From contig JASMAO010000005.1 of NCBI GenBank assembly GCA_030754315.1, positions 1-21,815 of the forward strand: 21,815 nt of DNA, read 5' to 3'. The notes beneath the pieces were generated by a model, which had not been told where the DNA came from, made no database searches, and saw only the letters and a list, made by a program, of their open reading frames with translations. Position 1 is the stretch's first letter; every line of letters starts with the position of its first letter. Positions 1 through 8,500 of the stretch are shown here, piece by piece. The stretch comes from SAR202 cluster bacterium (GTDB lineage: Bacteria; Chloroflexota; Dehalococcoidia; Lucifugimonadales; JASMAO01). A program made the translations under genes and the position numbers.

Positions 1-1
1 G

Positions 2-73
2 AACATTGTTCTCTTATTGGAAAATCCATATGATGCGGTGAAACTTGCTGAAAAAGCGTTTTCGGGAAACTGA
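2..73 (+). CDS. 3' end of an unidentified gene (partial)
   Basis: An open frame enters from the left edge and ends at TGA 71-73, giving 23 residues that finish ...AVKLAEKAFSGN. It stops 5 bases before the CoA-transferase start at 79, so the two are probably cotranscribed. The fragment is helical and charged, like the last helix of a soluble enzyme. It is too short to assign a family, and an upstream stretch of sequence would be needed to confirm that it is a gene. Confidence 0.5.
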   Translation, partial: NIVLLLENPYDAVKLAEKAFSGN

Positions 74-78
74 ATCTT

Positions 79-2466
79 ATGGACACTCATCGTGACCCTT
101 CTGCCTTGAGTCACCTCTCGGTGTTAGACCTGACGAAACCAGAAGGTCATCACTGCGGAAAAATCCTCGCGGACCTAGGCGCCTCCGTTGTTAAGGTCGA
201 ACCCCCTAATGGGGACAGTGCAAGGTCGATGCCACCGTTCGCAACCGGAGTCGGCAGGCCAGATGTAAGTCTATATTTCGCGAACTACAATACCAATAAA
301 TTGAGCATTATTCTCGATTTGGAATCGGCAGTTGACGTTAATTCTCTTGTCACTCTGGCAGCGCACACAGACGTAATCATAGAAAACTTCAAACCTGGCT
401 ATCTGGAGAGGCTGGGATTAGGATTCGAAGCGTTCTCGAGTATTAATCCAGGTCTTATAATGGCCTCAATCACCCCGTTTGGACAAACCGGACCGTATCG
501 AGATTTTGTCGGCTCGGAAATAGTTATGCAAGCGATGGGAGGGCTGATGTATTGCCAGGGTGATGATGACAAACCTCCTTGTGCAGCACCGTGCGAACAA
601 GCCTCCCAGATGGCTTCATATCATGCGGCATTCGGAATACTTGCAGCTATCAATCATAGAAACCGAAGCGGCAAGGGACAACATCTAGATGTATCCACTT
701 ATGAAGTAGTGTCGCAAGTTTTGTTCAACATAACTAGGTACTCTTACCACGGCGACATTGCACGGCGGACAGGAGCTGTTTCAACAATTGCCCCTAATGG
801 ATATTATCGCTGCAAAGACGGATATGTATCGCTGGCGGTTCTAGAAGACTCTCATTGGCAGGAATTAGTCCGCTGGATGGATCTGGAAGCTCTTTCAGAT
901 GCAGCTTGGAATGACATGAATTTTCGTCGTTCACAACCAGATGTCATCGATCAATTTGTGAGAGAGTTTATATCGAGCTTTTCGGTGTCGGAGTTCCTAG
1001 AGCAAGGTCATTCTCGACACCTGGCAGTTAGCCGAGTTAACGAGATAGGGGACCTAGTTGAGAGTCCCCAGATGAGATCCAGACGGTATTTTACAGAAAT
1101 CTCAGACCCTCAAATCGGACAACACCTATACCCGGGAGTTCCCTACCGATTTAGCCATACCCCAGTGAAGATAGAAAGACCTTCTCCACAGTTAGGGGAA
1201 CATCAAGATACGGTCTTGGATAGAAATCTCCATGAAATGGATAAACCGGTAAAATCTTTCTCTTTTCCAGAGCCTAATTCGCTAGGGCCTTTGGACGGGC
1301 TTAGGATTCTGGATCTCAGCAGAGTTTGGTCCGGGCCATTTACCACTCGCTATCTCGGAGACCTGGGAGCAGAGGTAATAAAGGTTGAATCGGAAAAATA
1401 TCTAGATACGGGTCGCAAGGTAACTAATTCAACACCTCAGTTCCTAGAGATAAATCGTAGTAAGAAGGGAGTGACCCTTGATTTTCAAAAGCCTGAAGGG
1501 TTGGACCTTATTAAGGATTTAATTGGAATCAGTGATGTCGTCGTAGAGAATTTTGCAGCCGGTGTATTAGAACGTCGTGGGCTCGGATACCCCGTGTTGC
1601 GAGATATCAAACCTGATCTCGTGATGTTAAGCATGCCGGGGTACGGAAATGCCGGTCCGTATAAGGACCATGTGGGGTACGGACAAAACTTGATGTCTTA
1701 TGGGGGCCTATCTAAAATCTGGGGGTTCCCCGACTCTCCTATTGAGGCTCGTTCCAACGTACATTTTCCAGATTTTGTCTCCGCTGTCGCCTCTTCGACT
1801 GCTGTTTTAGCTGCTCTGGAATACAGGACGTTGTATGGAGTTGGCCAGCATATTGAAGTTGCGCAGATAGAGGCGGTGTCATCTTCGATGGGTGTGGCTC
1901 TCATGGACTTTTTTATCAACGGAAAATCGTGGGAAGCTAACGGGAATCAAAGCATGTGGGCGGCTCCAAGCGGAAGTTATCCTTGTCAAGGTGAAGACCA
2001 GTGGTGTGCAATCGCTTGCTCTAACGATAAAGAATGGTTCAGCCTCCGAAAAGCAATGGGGGATCCAAATTGGGCATTTGAACAAATATTTGATTCTATG
2101 GAAGGACGAGTCAAACACTTTGACAAACTTAATGGCCTGCTCAGCAAATGGACTATCGGACATGAGCCTTACAAACTGATGACGCTGCTACAGGGGTTTG
2201 AAGTACCGGCCGGGGTAGTCCAGTCTGGTAAACAATTATTTAACGACAACCACCTTAGGGAAAAGGGGTTCATAGTTACCGTAGAACATTCCGAGTGGGG
2301 TAACGTTGAGCACCCGGGAATAGCAATAAACTTCTCGGACTCTCCCGGTCGTATCCCGAGCGGGGTTCCTCGATTAGGGGAGCATAACCAGGAAGTATTT
2401 TCTGGCCTTCTAGGAATGAGCCAAGATGACGTACGTCATCTTACGGAAACCAAGGTAATAGCATAG
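79..2466 (+). CDS. Tandem (double-domain) CaiB/BaiF family III CoA transferase
   Basis: This is a 795-residue cytoplasmic enzyme predicted to move CoA between carboxylic acids; the substrates are unknown. The family is normally about 380-450 residues, and here two full copies are fused. Copy 1 (about 10-395) has LSVLDLTKPEG near residue 13, then GKILADLGASVVKVE, and ENFKPGYLERLGLG near 112. Copy 2 (about 403-790) repeats this as LRILDLSRVWSGPF, YLGDLGAEVIKVE and ENFAAGVLERRGLGY. The catalytic Asp of formyl-CoA transferase (Asp169) aligns by eye with Glu209 in copy 1 (DVSTYE) and Glu598 in copy 2 (EVAQIE). The carboxylate is therefore kept but is Glu in both. The start ATG lies 5 bases after the upstream stop and has only a weak GGGAA ribosome site. 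A likely partner is the downstream HpaI-like aldolase. Family assignment is secure, reaction is not. Confidence 0.93.
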   Translation: MDTHRDPSALSHLSVLDLTKPEGHHCGKILADLGASVVKVEPPNGDSARSMPPFATGVGRPDVSLYFANYNTNKLSIILDLESAVDVNSLVTLAAHTDVIIENFKPGYLERLGLGFEAFSSINPGLIMASITPFGQTGPYRDFVGSEIVMQAMGGLMYCQGDDDKPPCAAPCEQASQMASYHAAFGILAAINHRNRSGKGQHLDVSTYEVVSQVLFNITRYSYHGDIARRTGAVSTIAPNGYYRCKDGYVSLAVLEDSHWQELVRWMDLEALSDAAWNDMNFRRSQPDVIDQFVREFISSFSVSEFLEQGHSRHLAVSRVNEIGDLVESPQMRSRRYFTEISDPQIGQHLYPGVPYRFSHTPVKIERPSPQLGEHQDTVLDRNLHEMDKPVKSFSFPEPNSLGPLDGLRILDLSRVWSGPFTTRYLGDLGAEVIKVESEKYLDTGRKVTNSTPQFLEINRSKKGVTLDFQKPEGLDLIKDLIGISDVVVENFAAGVLERRGLGYPVLRDIKPDLVMLSMPGYGNAGPYKDHVGYGQNLMSYGGLSKIWGFPDSPIEARSNVHFPDFVSAVASSTAVLAALEYRTLYGVGQHIEVAQIEAVSSSMGVALMDFFINGKSWEANGNQSMWAAPSGSYPCQGEDQWCAIACSNDKEWFSLRKAMGDPNWAFEQIFDSMEGRVKHFDKLNGLLSKWTIGHEPYKLMTLLQGFEVPAGVVQSGKQLFNDNHLREKGFIVTVEHSEWGNVEHPGIAINFSDSPGRIPSGVPRLGEHNQEVFSGLLGMSQDDVRHLTETKVIA

Positions 2467-2549
2467 TCAATTGTGACTAGTCGAGGAATTCTAGAGCGGT
2501 ATTTTCAACTTCAAAAATACGTTCCATAACAATATGGTACCTCCTCGAT

Positions 2550-2576
2550 TGTCCTAGAGTATGATTCCACAGGACA
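2550..2576. promoter_or_regulatory. Possible promoter -10 inside an inverted repeat, upstream of the aldolase gene
   Basis: The arms TGTCCT (2550-2555) and AGGACA (2571-2576) form an inverted repeat with a 15-base spacer. The spacer contains TATGAT (2560-2565), close to a sigma70 -10 box, 47 bases before the aldolase start. No good -35 box is visible. This could be a repressor operator overlapping a promoter. Six-base arms can arise by chance. Confidence 0.25.
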
Positions 2577-2611
2577 TTGTTTACAAAATTTAGTAAGGGG
2601 ATTTAGGGCAA

Positions 2612-3337
2612 ATGGCTGAAAAAGAGAATTTAAAGCAACGGATTAATAAGGGTGAGGTAATTATCGGAGCCATCGTTGGGTGGGACACTAGTAGTGATCG
2701 CCTTAAAGAGATTCTGGACCAGTATCCATATGATTTTTTCTCCCTTGATAGCCAGCATTCTCCTTTTTCAGAAGAAAAGCTTGTGGATTTTTGCAATATG
2801 GTCGACAAGGTAGATGCCGACATACATTTCCGGATCAAGCACACTCGGCATTCATACCTTATTGGTAACATCCTCGATCTAGGTCCAACATTAATAGAAG
2901 TTCCTCAGGTCGAAAATGTAGCTACCGTTTATGAATCGATAGAGCATTTCTATTTCCCGCCGGTTGCTAGAAGGAGTTGGATTGGAGGTGCTTCCAAGGG
3001 TTTTGGAGAACGAGGCTCTGACCGTATTGCCTACGCAAACTGGTGGAACACATACGGGGTACTATGGATGCAAATAGAATCGATTAATGCAGTTACTGAT
3101 GTAAGAAAAATTGCGAAACAAGGAGTTGATTGTGTTTCCTGGGGACCCGCAGACTTAAGTTTCAGTAGAGAGTCTAATCCAGACCACCCGTTCAAGACTG
3201 ACGAGGATTGTGTCGACTATGTCGTGGACCAGCTTCAAGGAACAGGAGTCAGACTCGCCTATAGAAGCTATGATCCAGCCTTAAGGAATAAATACATTGA
3301 CATGGGGGCTACCGTACTCTTGGAGGTACCAAATTAG
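2612..3337 (+). CDS. HpcH/HpaI-type class II aldolase / citrate lyase beta-like enzyme
   Basis: This is a 241-residue TIM-barrel enzyme of the 4-hydroxy-2-oxoheptanedioate aldolase family, which carries out metal-dependent retro-aldol cleavage of 2-oxo acids or related compounds. The usual family length is 250-270. Visible landmarks are DSQHSP with His49 at the place of the catalytic His, and Arg74 in the substrate-binding FRIKH strand. MQIES supplies Glu156 and GPADLS supplies Asp181, the two metal ligands. The RSWIGGASKGFG stretch (121-132) matches the family's GxRG loop region but lacks the usual RG. The common DGEH motif reads DSQH, so the substrate may differ. An AAGGGGA ribosome site lies upstream. 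The gene follows the CoA transferase by 145 bases on the same strand and could share its transcript or use its own promoter. Confidence 0.85.
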   Translation: MAEKENLKQRINKGEVIIGAIVGWDTSSDRLKEILDQYPYDFFSLDSQHSPFSEEKLVDFCNMVDKVDADIHFRIKHTRHSYLIGNILDLGPTLIEVPQVENVATVYESIEHFYFPPVARRSWIGGASKGFGERGSDRIAYANWWNTYGVLWMQIESINAVTDVRKIAKQGVDCVSWGPADLSFSRESNPDHPFKTDEDCVDYVVDQLQGTGVRLAYRSYDPALRNKYIDMGATVLLEVPN

Positions 3338-3403
3338 GAGCAGTTCTGACTAGCTAAACCTGCGATGGATAACCTTGGTTTGAAGATAGGGCCCTACACA
3401 ACA

Positions 3404-3422
3404 TGGTTGGCACACGCAACCA
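3404..3422. terminator. Possible hairpin between convergent genes
   Basis: TGGTTG (3404-3409) can pair with CAACCA (3417-3422) across a 7-base loop, midway between the convergent aldolase and PLP-enzyme genes. There is no adjacent T-tract, so it is only a weak candidate for a terminator. Confidence 0.25.
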
Positions 3423-3463
3423 GCTAAGCAACTGTTTTATGCAATACACTATAGCCTCAGTAT

Positions 3464-4606
3464 CTATAGGATCTCCTTAAGCCTATCCGTGACTACTTTT
3501 TCTCCTCCTTCCTGCAATGCCTTCATGCCAATTATGAAAGCGTTGTCATCAGGCGAGGGATGGTCAGGATGAAAACTGTCGGACCTAACCCAGATACTTG
3601 GCGTCCCCAATCGCAACTCCGAGATTACATCTGCCGCGGTCTTCCCCAATGCCTTCGTGTCGAGGATGATCTTCAAACCAACGGTTGGTCCGCCTTCAGG
3701 ATCATCTCTAAGAGAAATGTTAGGCACGCCGCTAAGGTCTTTCTTTATGGTGGAAATCCTATTCTCATAAGTTGCGAACCGGTCCTCATGGTTCATAGTT
3801 AACCATTCGCGCAAGGCTGCATATACAGCAATCACTTCCTGGCGATCGACCTTCATCGGCCTCGCAAAAGTACGAGTTGGAGTGTCTTCAAATCCAATGA
3901 AACTATTCATCCGGGCTGCCATGACCAGATCTTTCTTTCCAGTAAGAATTCCGCTGGAGTTCACGGACCCAAAGTACTTGGCTCCATAGGCCACCAGATC
4001 AGCTCCCATCTTGACATAGTCACTCAGTAGGCTGGTTGGATAAACTTCTCCTGCGGCATCCACGATTATGGGAATATTGTGAGCATGGCCTATTCGTATG
4101 ACTTCCTCGATAGGCAAAGCGCCGGGCAATCGATCACCAGGAGCCAGGTAGTGGATGGCTGCAGTGTTCGGTCCAATGGCCTCCTCAATATGGTCAGTCG
4201 TTGTCTCCTCAATATTACCAACTTCGACTAATTTCCCCCCCGGGATTGACATGGATCGGTCGTACTTGACTCTAAGCTGCTTTTGAATGATGAATTCATG
4301 TCGCATGCCTGAAACATCTGGGATTTGTTCGATCTTGGCAACATCCTGCCCAGTCATTATGGCCGCTGCTCCGACGGCAAGAGCCGCTGCGCATCCTGAA
4401 GTTATCAATGCGGCCTCCACATCGAGCATGTCGGCAACCCTCTCCCCGACCCTGTCGATAAGTTCCCCCATGTCCGCGTAATAGCCCTCAGATTCGTCCA
4501 TCACGGCACGAACTTCAGGAGATGGCGTACCGCCGCCCAAAAGAGTACGGTGGCCCATGGCATTGATGACAGGATTAACACCCAATTCTTCGTAAATATT
4601 GCTCAT
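3464..4606 (-). CDS. SelA/DgaE-like PLP-dependent enzyme (fold type I)
   Basis: This is a 380-residue fold-type-I PLP enzyme related to L-seryl-tRNA(Sec) selenium transferase and to D-glucosaminate-6-phosphate ammonia lyase (DgaE). Stand-alone members act as lyases or aldolases on hydroxy-amino acids or amino sugars. Landmarks are the N-terminal NPVINAMGHRTLLGGG (11-26), the phosphate-binding ITSGCAAAL (68-76), and IIVDAAGE with Asp183 to hold the PLP ring nitrogen. Lys210 in VAYGAKYFGS is the likely Schiff-base lysine, followed by the family's SSGILTGKKDLV. It lacks the extra N-terminal domain of true SelA, and no sec genes are seen, so a role in selenocysteine synthesis is unlikely. ATG 4604-4606 has a GAGAG ribosome site about 7 bases upstream. 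It faces the plus-strand aldolase gene. Exact substrate unknown. Confidence 0.82.
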   Translation of the reverse strand: MSNIYEELGVNPVINAMGHRTLLGGGTPSPEVRAVMDESEGYYADMGELIDRVGERVADMLDVEAALITSGCAAALAVGAAAIMTGQDVAKIEQIPDVSGMRHEFIIQKQLRVKYDRSMSIPGGKLVEVGNIEETTTDHIEEAIGPNTAAIHYLAPGDRLPGALPIEEVIRIGHAHNIPIIVDAAGEVYPTSLLSDYVKMGADLVAYGAKYFGSVNSSGILTGKKDLVMAARMNSFIGFEDTPTRTFARPMKVDRQEVIAVYAALREWLTMNHEDRFATYENRISTIKKDLSGVPNISLRDDPEGGPTVGLKIILDTKALGKTAADVISELRLGTPSIWVRSDSFHPDHPSPDDNAFIIGMKALQEGGEKVVTDRLKEIL

Positions 4607-4862
4607 TACATACTCTCAAAATATAGATTTATCGTTTTAGGTCATCCTTCCGACGGTCCATTCTAAGATCGTATAGAAACCACCGCAAACCACTACTCTA
4701 ATGAGTCGCCAGAGGCTTCCCTAATTATGATCACTATCTTGTGCCTCAAGAGCCTGTAACATTGATGGCAGAGATAGAAGCGAAGGTAAAGTCGTTCGTT
4801 TGAGTAATATATCTCAGGAGCAACAGGGTTTGTACCTAAGAATGGCGGCCTCTACATAAATA

Positions 4863-5285
4863 TCAGAACCCAAACCTCTCAATGGTGAAAGGTGCTAGAC
4901 GGGAGCAATCACCATTTGCGACAAAGTCCGCCATTAACTCTGCAGTACGCGGGCTACACATTATTCCGACACGATCATGGCCCGATGCGATACTAACACC
5001 AGACCATCCTGGTAGAGGCCCAAGAATCGGCATTCCGTCAGGTGTACCCGGCCTAACACCGGCAGAGGCCGAAACGAACTGTGCGTCATTAAGAATTGGA
5101 AAGATCTCTTTCGCCTTTGCAACCATTTGTGAAATAGCTTCCCCCGTGACAACCTGATCAAAATTACCTTCTTCTCTAGTAGCTGCAGAAAGGACGGAAC
5201 CATCCTTCTGAGGCACTATACTTTGCACAGTGCTTCTGGGAAGAAATCCAGGTTTGCGTAGTAATATTCGCTGCCTCCGGATATG
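4863..5285 (-). pseudogene. C-terminal remnant of an FAD-dependent glycine/D-amino-acid oxidase-type protein
   Basis: The reading frame gives about 140 residues that match only the C-terminal half of the DAO family (glycine oxidase ThiO / DadA type). It contains VPQKDGSVLSAATREE, GVRPGTPDGMPILGP (the FAD/substrate-lid signature), then ASGHDRVGIMCSPRTAELMADFV, the closing helix contacting the flavin. The N-terminal Rossmann GxGxxG segment and about 200 residues are missing. The frame opens upstream into sequence unlike the family (MNEHEH...), which is the out-of-frame reading of the next remnant. I infer a deletion that removed the front of the oxidase gene. It can neither bind FAD nor function. 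The 5' border is approximate. Confidence 0.75.
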
Positions 5286-5406
5286 TTCGTGCTCGTTCAC
5301 CTGATATCAGTGCCCTGACTGCCCTCCTCTGTCCTTCAGGCAGAGAGGTCGGGTCAGGCGTCATGTACTTTCTGTTTTTTATAGGCATCTGGTCGCTCCT
5401 AAACAT
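5286..5406 (-). pseudogene. N-terminal remnant of a possible helix-turn-helix (sigma-region-4-like) protein
   Basis: From ATG 5404-5406 (or the internal ATG at residue 15) the frame reads MTPDPTSLPEGQRRAVRALI then SGERARTYPEAA, resembling the start of a sigma70-region-4 or LuxR-type helix-turn-helix. It then changes to TTQTWISSQKHC and similar, which is the oxidase remnant read in the wrong frame, and ends at 5176. The recognition helix is therefore absent. This looks like one side of a deletion junction with the oxidase remnant. Family recognition from about 40 residues is tentative. Confidence 0.45.
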
Positions 5407-5416
5407 GGCTATTACC

Positions 5417-5484
5417 CCTTTTTAGCACAAGGGTCTGTCACGGGTATAGCCGCCTGTTGAAGAGCAATTCGTAAGGCTTACCCC
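5417..5484 (+). repeat. Intergenic structured repeat, copy 1 of 3
   Basis: This 68-base copy has CCTTTTT (5417-5423), an 11-base spacer, CTGTCAC (5435-5441), GGGTATAGCC, a variable middle, then TAAGGCTTACCCC ending at 5484. The right arm GGCTTACCC pairs with GGGTA(T)AGCC with one bulged T. The 50 bases from CTGTCAC onward match copy 2 at 40 positions without gaps. It ends 60 bases before the surface-lipoprotein ATG. It could be a leader/promoter element, a structured RNA or a recombination site. Confidence 0.7.
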
Positions 5485-5544
5485 ACGACTACCAACCACG
5501 AATGAAAGCTTGTCTTGTTGACTGTTTCGGTCTACTGTTTGTCC

Positions 5545-8500
5545 ATGGCTAGGTTAACTGTAGTTCTGCTTGCAACCATGGTAGTGTACTTCTGTTTTGT
5601 TGGCTGTGGATCACTCGTTGGGATGGGATCTGGAACAAGGGAGACAAAATCGGAAACACCCATCAAAAAGACCGTGGAGAAAACCTCGGGAAAAGCCGAA
5701 GAAGTAAAGAAACAGACAGAACCAACTTCAGTTAAATCAGAATCAGAGAATAAAACAAAGCCTAAAAGTGACTCCCAGCCAAAAACTGTTGACCCGAAAT
5801 CCCTGCTGCCTTTTTCTGCTGAATCTGTTACCCCAGAACATAAAGAAGTAGGTTCTCCGGTCGATTCAAGAATCATAGTAGATTTCAATAAGCCAATTGA
5901 TCAAACCACAATAAATGCAGGTACGTTTACGGTAAGTGGAGCCGTTTCAGGCCCCGCCAGCGGGATGTTTATATTTTCATCAGGATCAAATACCGGGAGA
6001 GTTGTTTTCACACCTGACCTGGATTTCATTGCTGGCGAGATGGTTACGGTCACCCTATCTCATAATATTAAAGATTTCGCTGGAACCGCCCTTTCCTGGT
6101 TCGACACCATTTCAGATAAAGCATATACATGGCGGTTCGTCACAGATACGGAAGGACACTCAGTAGTGTTCACAGATAGCGGACAGGAGCTTGGGTCTGG
6201 AGGATCCGATGCTAAACCTAGTGCGCTGATCCTTGCAGATGCAGATGCAGACGGTGACCTCGACGCTTTTCTTGCAAACTGGTGGGGTGGCCCTGGAGGC
6301 CTGGTAAGAATTAATGATGGTTTTGGATTCTTTAATGACACAGTATTAATCAGGGAGAACCCCTCTAAAGGCATGGCTGTGGGAGATCTGAACGGTGACG
6401 GTATTTCCGATGTGCTGATCAATGACGATACACACGGTCTACATAGCGTTCATGTACTCCGAGGCTTGATGGGGGGACACGCTGGCATGCAAGTTTTAGC
6501 AGCATACCTTCCTGAAGGTGACCCACAATGGTGCGGCGTCAGCCGCTGCGATGGGAACTTAGGTCACCGCGGGAGTTTCTCTGAACATAACGTTGGTGAT
6601 CGTCGAGGCATGTATAGCGGCATCATTACAGACCCCGACAGTTTGGAACTACGGGATATGGACGGTGACGGAGATCTCGACCCGGTGGTTGGATGGAACT
6701 GGAAAAAACGTTGTCACGAACTACCCTACTGTTATCAATTCAATGGCCACTATTCCCTACCTGTCGAATGGGATTTATTCGAACTACCCTGGGTATGGTT
6801 GAACACACCTTACCTGGTTTCTGGTAATCCAGTAAATGAGGCTGAGGTGGACTTCAAAGGAAGCACAACCGCATTCAATATGGTTCCTCCAGGAGCTATA
6901 ACGAGTAAACAGGGAGGGTGTTGCGACGGGACTATGGATATCGAAATCGGCGACCTAGACGGAGACGACGATCTGGATATGGTCACAATAAATACGGTCG
7001 ATTATTCGAACAACAGCTTCTCTGTTCACGGTTACGGCGAGCGCATTAATGAATTTCGAGTGAGCTTGAACGATTCGTCTGTGCCAGATTCTACACTGGA
7101 GTTTAATCCTGAAAACCAAGTCATACAGAATCTTCCACTCAGTAACTCAAGGCGTCCGAGCCCTGGGCAACTAAGTGTAGGTCACACAATAGTGACATTC
7201 GAAGATGTTGAACTGGGTGATATGGATGGTGATGGTGACGTAGATGCCCTGGTCGCCGGTTCTGGCGGTGCCCTATTATTGATCAACGACGGATTCGGGT
7301 CATTTTCTTTCAACGATCAGCTGATTCATGAGTTTCCGGTTAGCGATGCCGCTCTGGGTGATCTGGACGGAGATGGAGATATAGACGCTGTCTTTTCTGG
7401 TTACGATCCTGAGATGTTTTCTCTCACAGTGGGCGGCAATACTGGTTTCTCACCAGGGTACCAGATTCCTCCATTTCCGCACGAACCTGCTGACAATTTC
7501 AACAGAATTTTTATTAATGACGGGTTCGGATCTTTTACAGACAGTTCGGTGTATGTGGGAGATGGACATAGCACCCACATATCCCTGGGAGATCTAGATC
7601 TTGACGGAGATTTGGATGCATTTGTGAGAAATGATGACGAGCCAAGAGCTTACAACACAGTTTGGTTTAACAATACCCCTCCTCTATACCAGGTGCCTCT
7701 CATATCAATAGGGGAGGCCCAACCCAGCGGGCCGTCACCAACGGGCCTTCCATCAACATCGGGCATCGGAATAGCTTCCGTATTGCCCGGCCCGACCACC
7801 ACCCCAACAGGAAGCGGCCAGCCTTCGACGTCTGGAATTGGAATAGCCGCTGCATTCCCTTCAGGTCAACCCTCATCTGGTTCGTCACCAACTTCGCCTC
7901 CCGAAGAAACACCGTCGGAGATAGCAAGTAACTGGGTGATCGAAACGATTGAAAGCTCTGAAGACGTCGGTCAGTACAGCGGCATGGACTATCAGCTTTC
8001 TAACAGTGGGGAAAGCACCCTGCATATTGTCTACTTCAATTCAGATTCAGAGGAACTCAAGTATAAAAAGTACGACACAACCACCGGACTTCATACAGCG
8101 CCGGAGACTCCGGGCGCATACGAAGATTTTGGTCGTTACGCAGATATATCTGTATTGGAAGACGGAAAGAAGCATGTTTCCTACTATACGAGCGATCCGG
8201 GAACCGGCGATCTCGGATTCTCCGAAAGCATGGACCCTGTCGAGGGATGGCAATACTGGGGGGTCGATATGGGGTCAGATGATGTCGGTCAGCACACAAG
8301 CATCGTGGTTGACTCTAACGGAGCCCCACACATCGCCTATCACGATGTTACTAATAATTCCCTCAAACACGCATGGGGGGAGTTTCAGTTTTCGAACTAC
8401 ATATGGCATATAGAGACGGTAGATGGCGGCGGTGTTGGACAGTATGCCAGCCTGGCGATTGATAACAGTGACAATCTCCATATCGCTTATTACTCGACTC

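Noticed and set aside
1892..2179. Plus-strand open frame inside the CoA transferase gene
   Set aside because: It lies in another frame of a well-conserved CaiB domain and shows no family features.
2464..2479. Hairpin TAGTCA-ATTG-TGACTA at the CoA transferase stop codon, considered as a terminator
   Set aside because: It has a short AT-rich stem, overlaps the stop codon and has no T-tract, so it is not convincing.
4882..5157. Plus-strand open frame opposite the oxidase remnant
   Set aside because: The minus-strand frame carries clear DAO-family motifs, while this one has none and no ribosome site.
5417..5484. Possible integron attC site
   Set aside because: The copies lack the attC core triplet GTT with RYYYAAC-type pairs and no integron integrase is present; only the cassette-like layout is similar.
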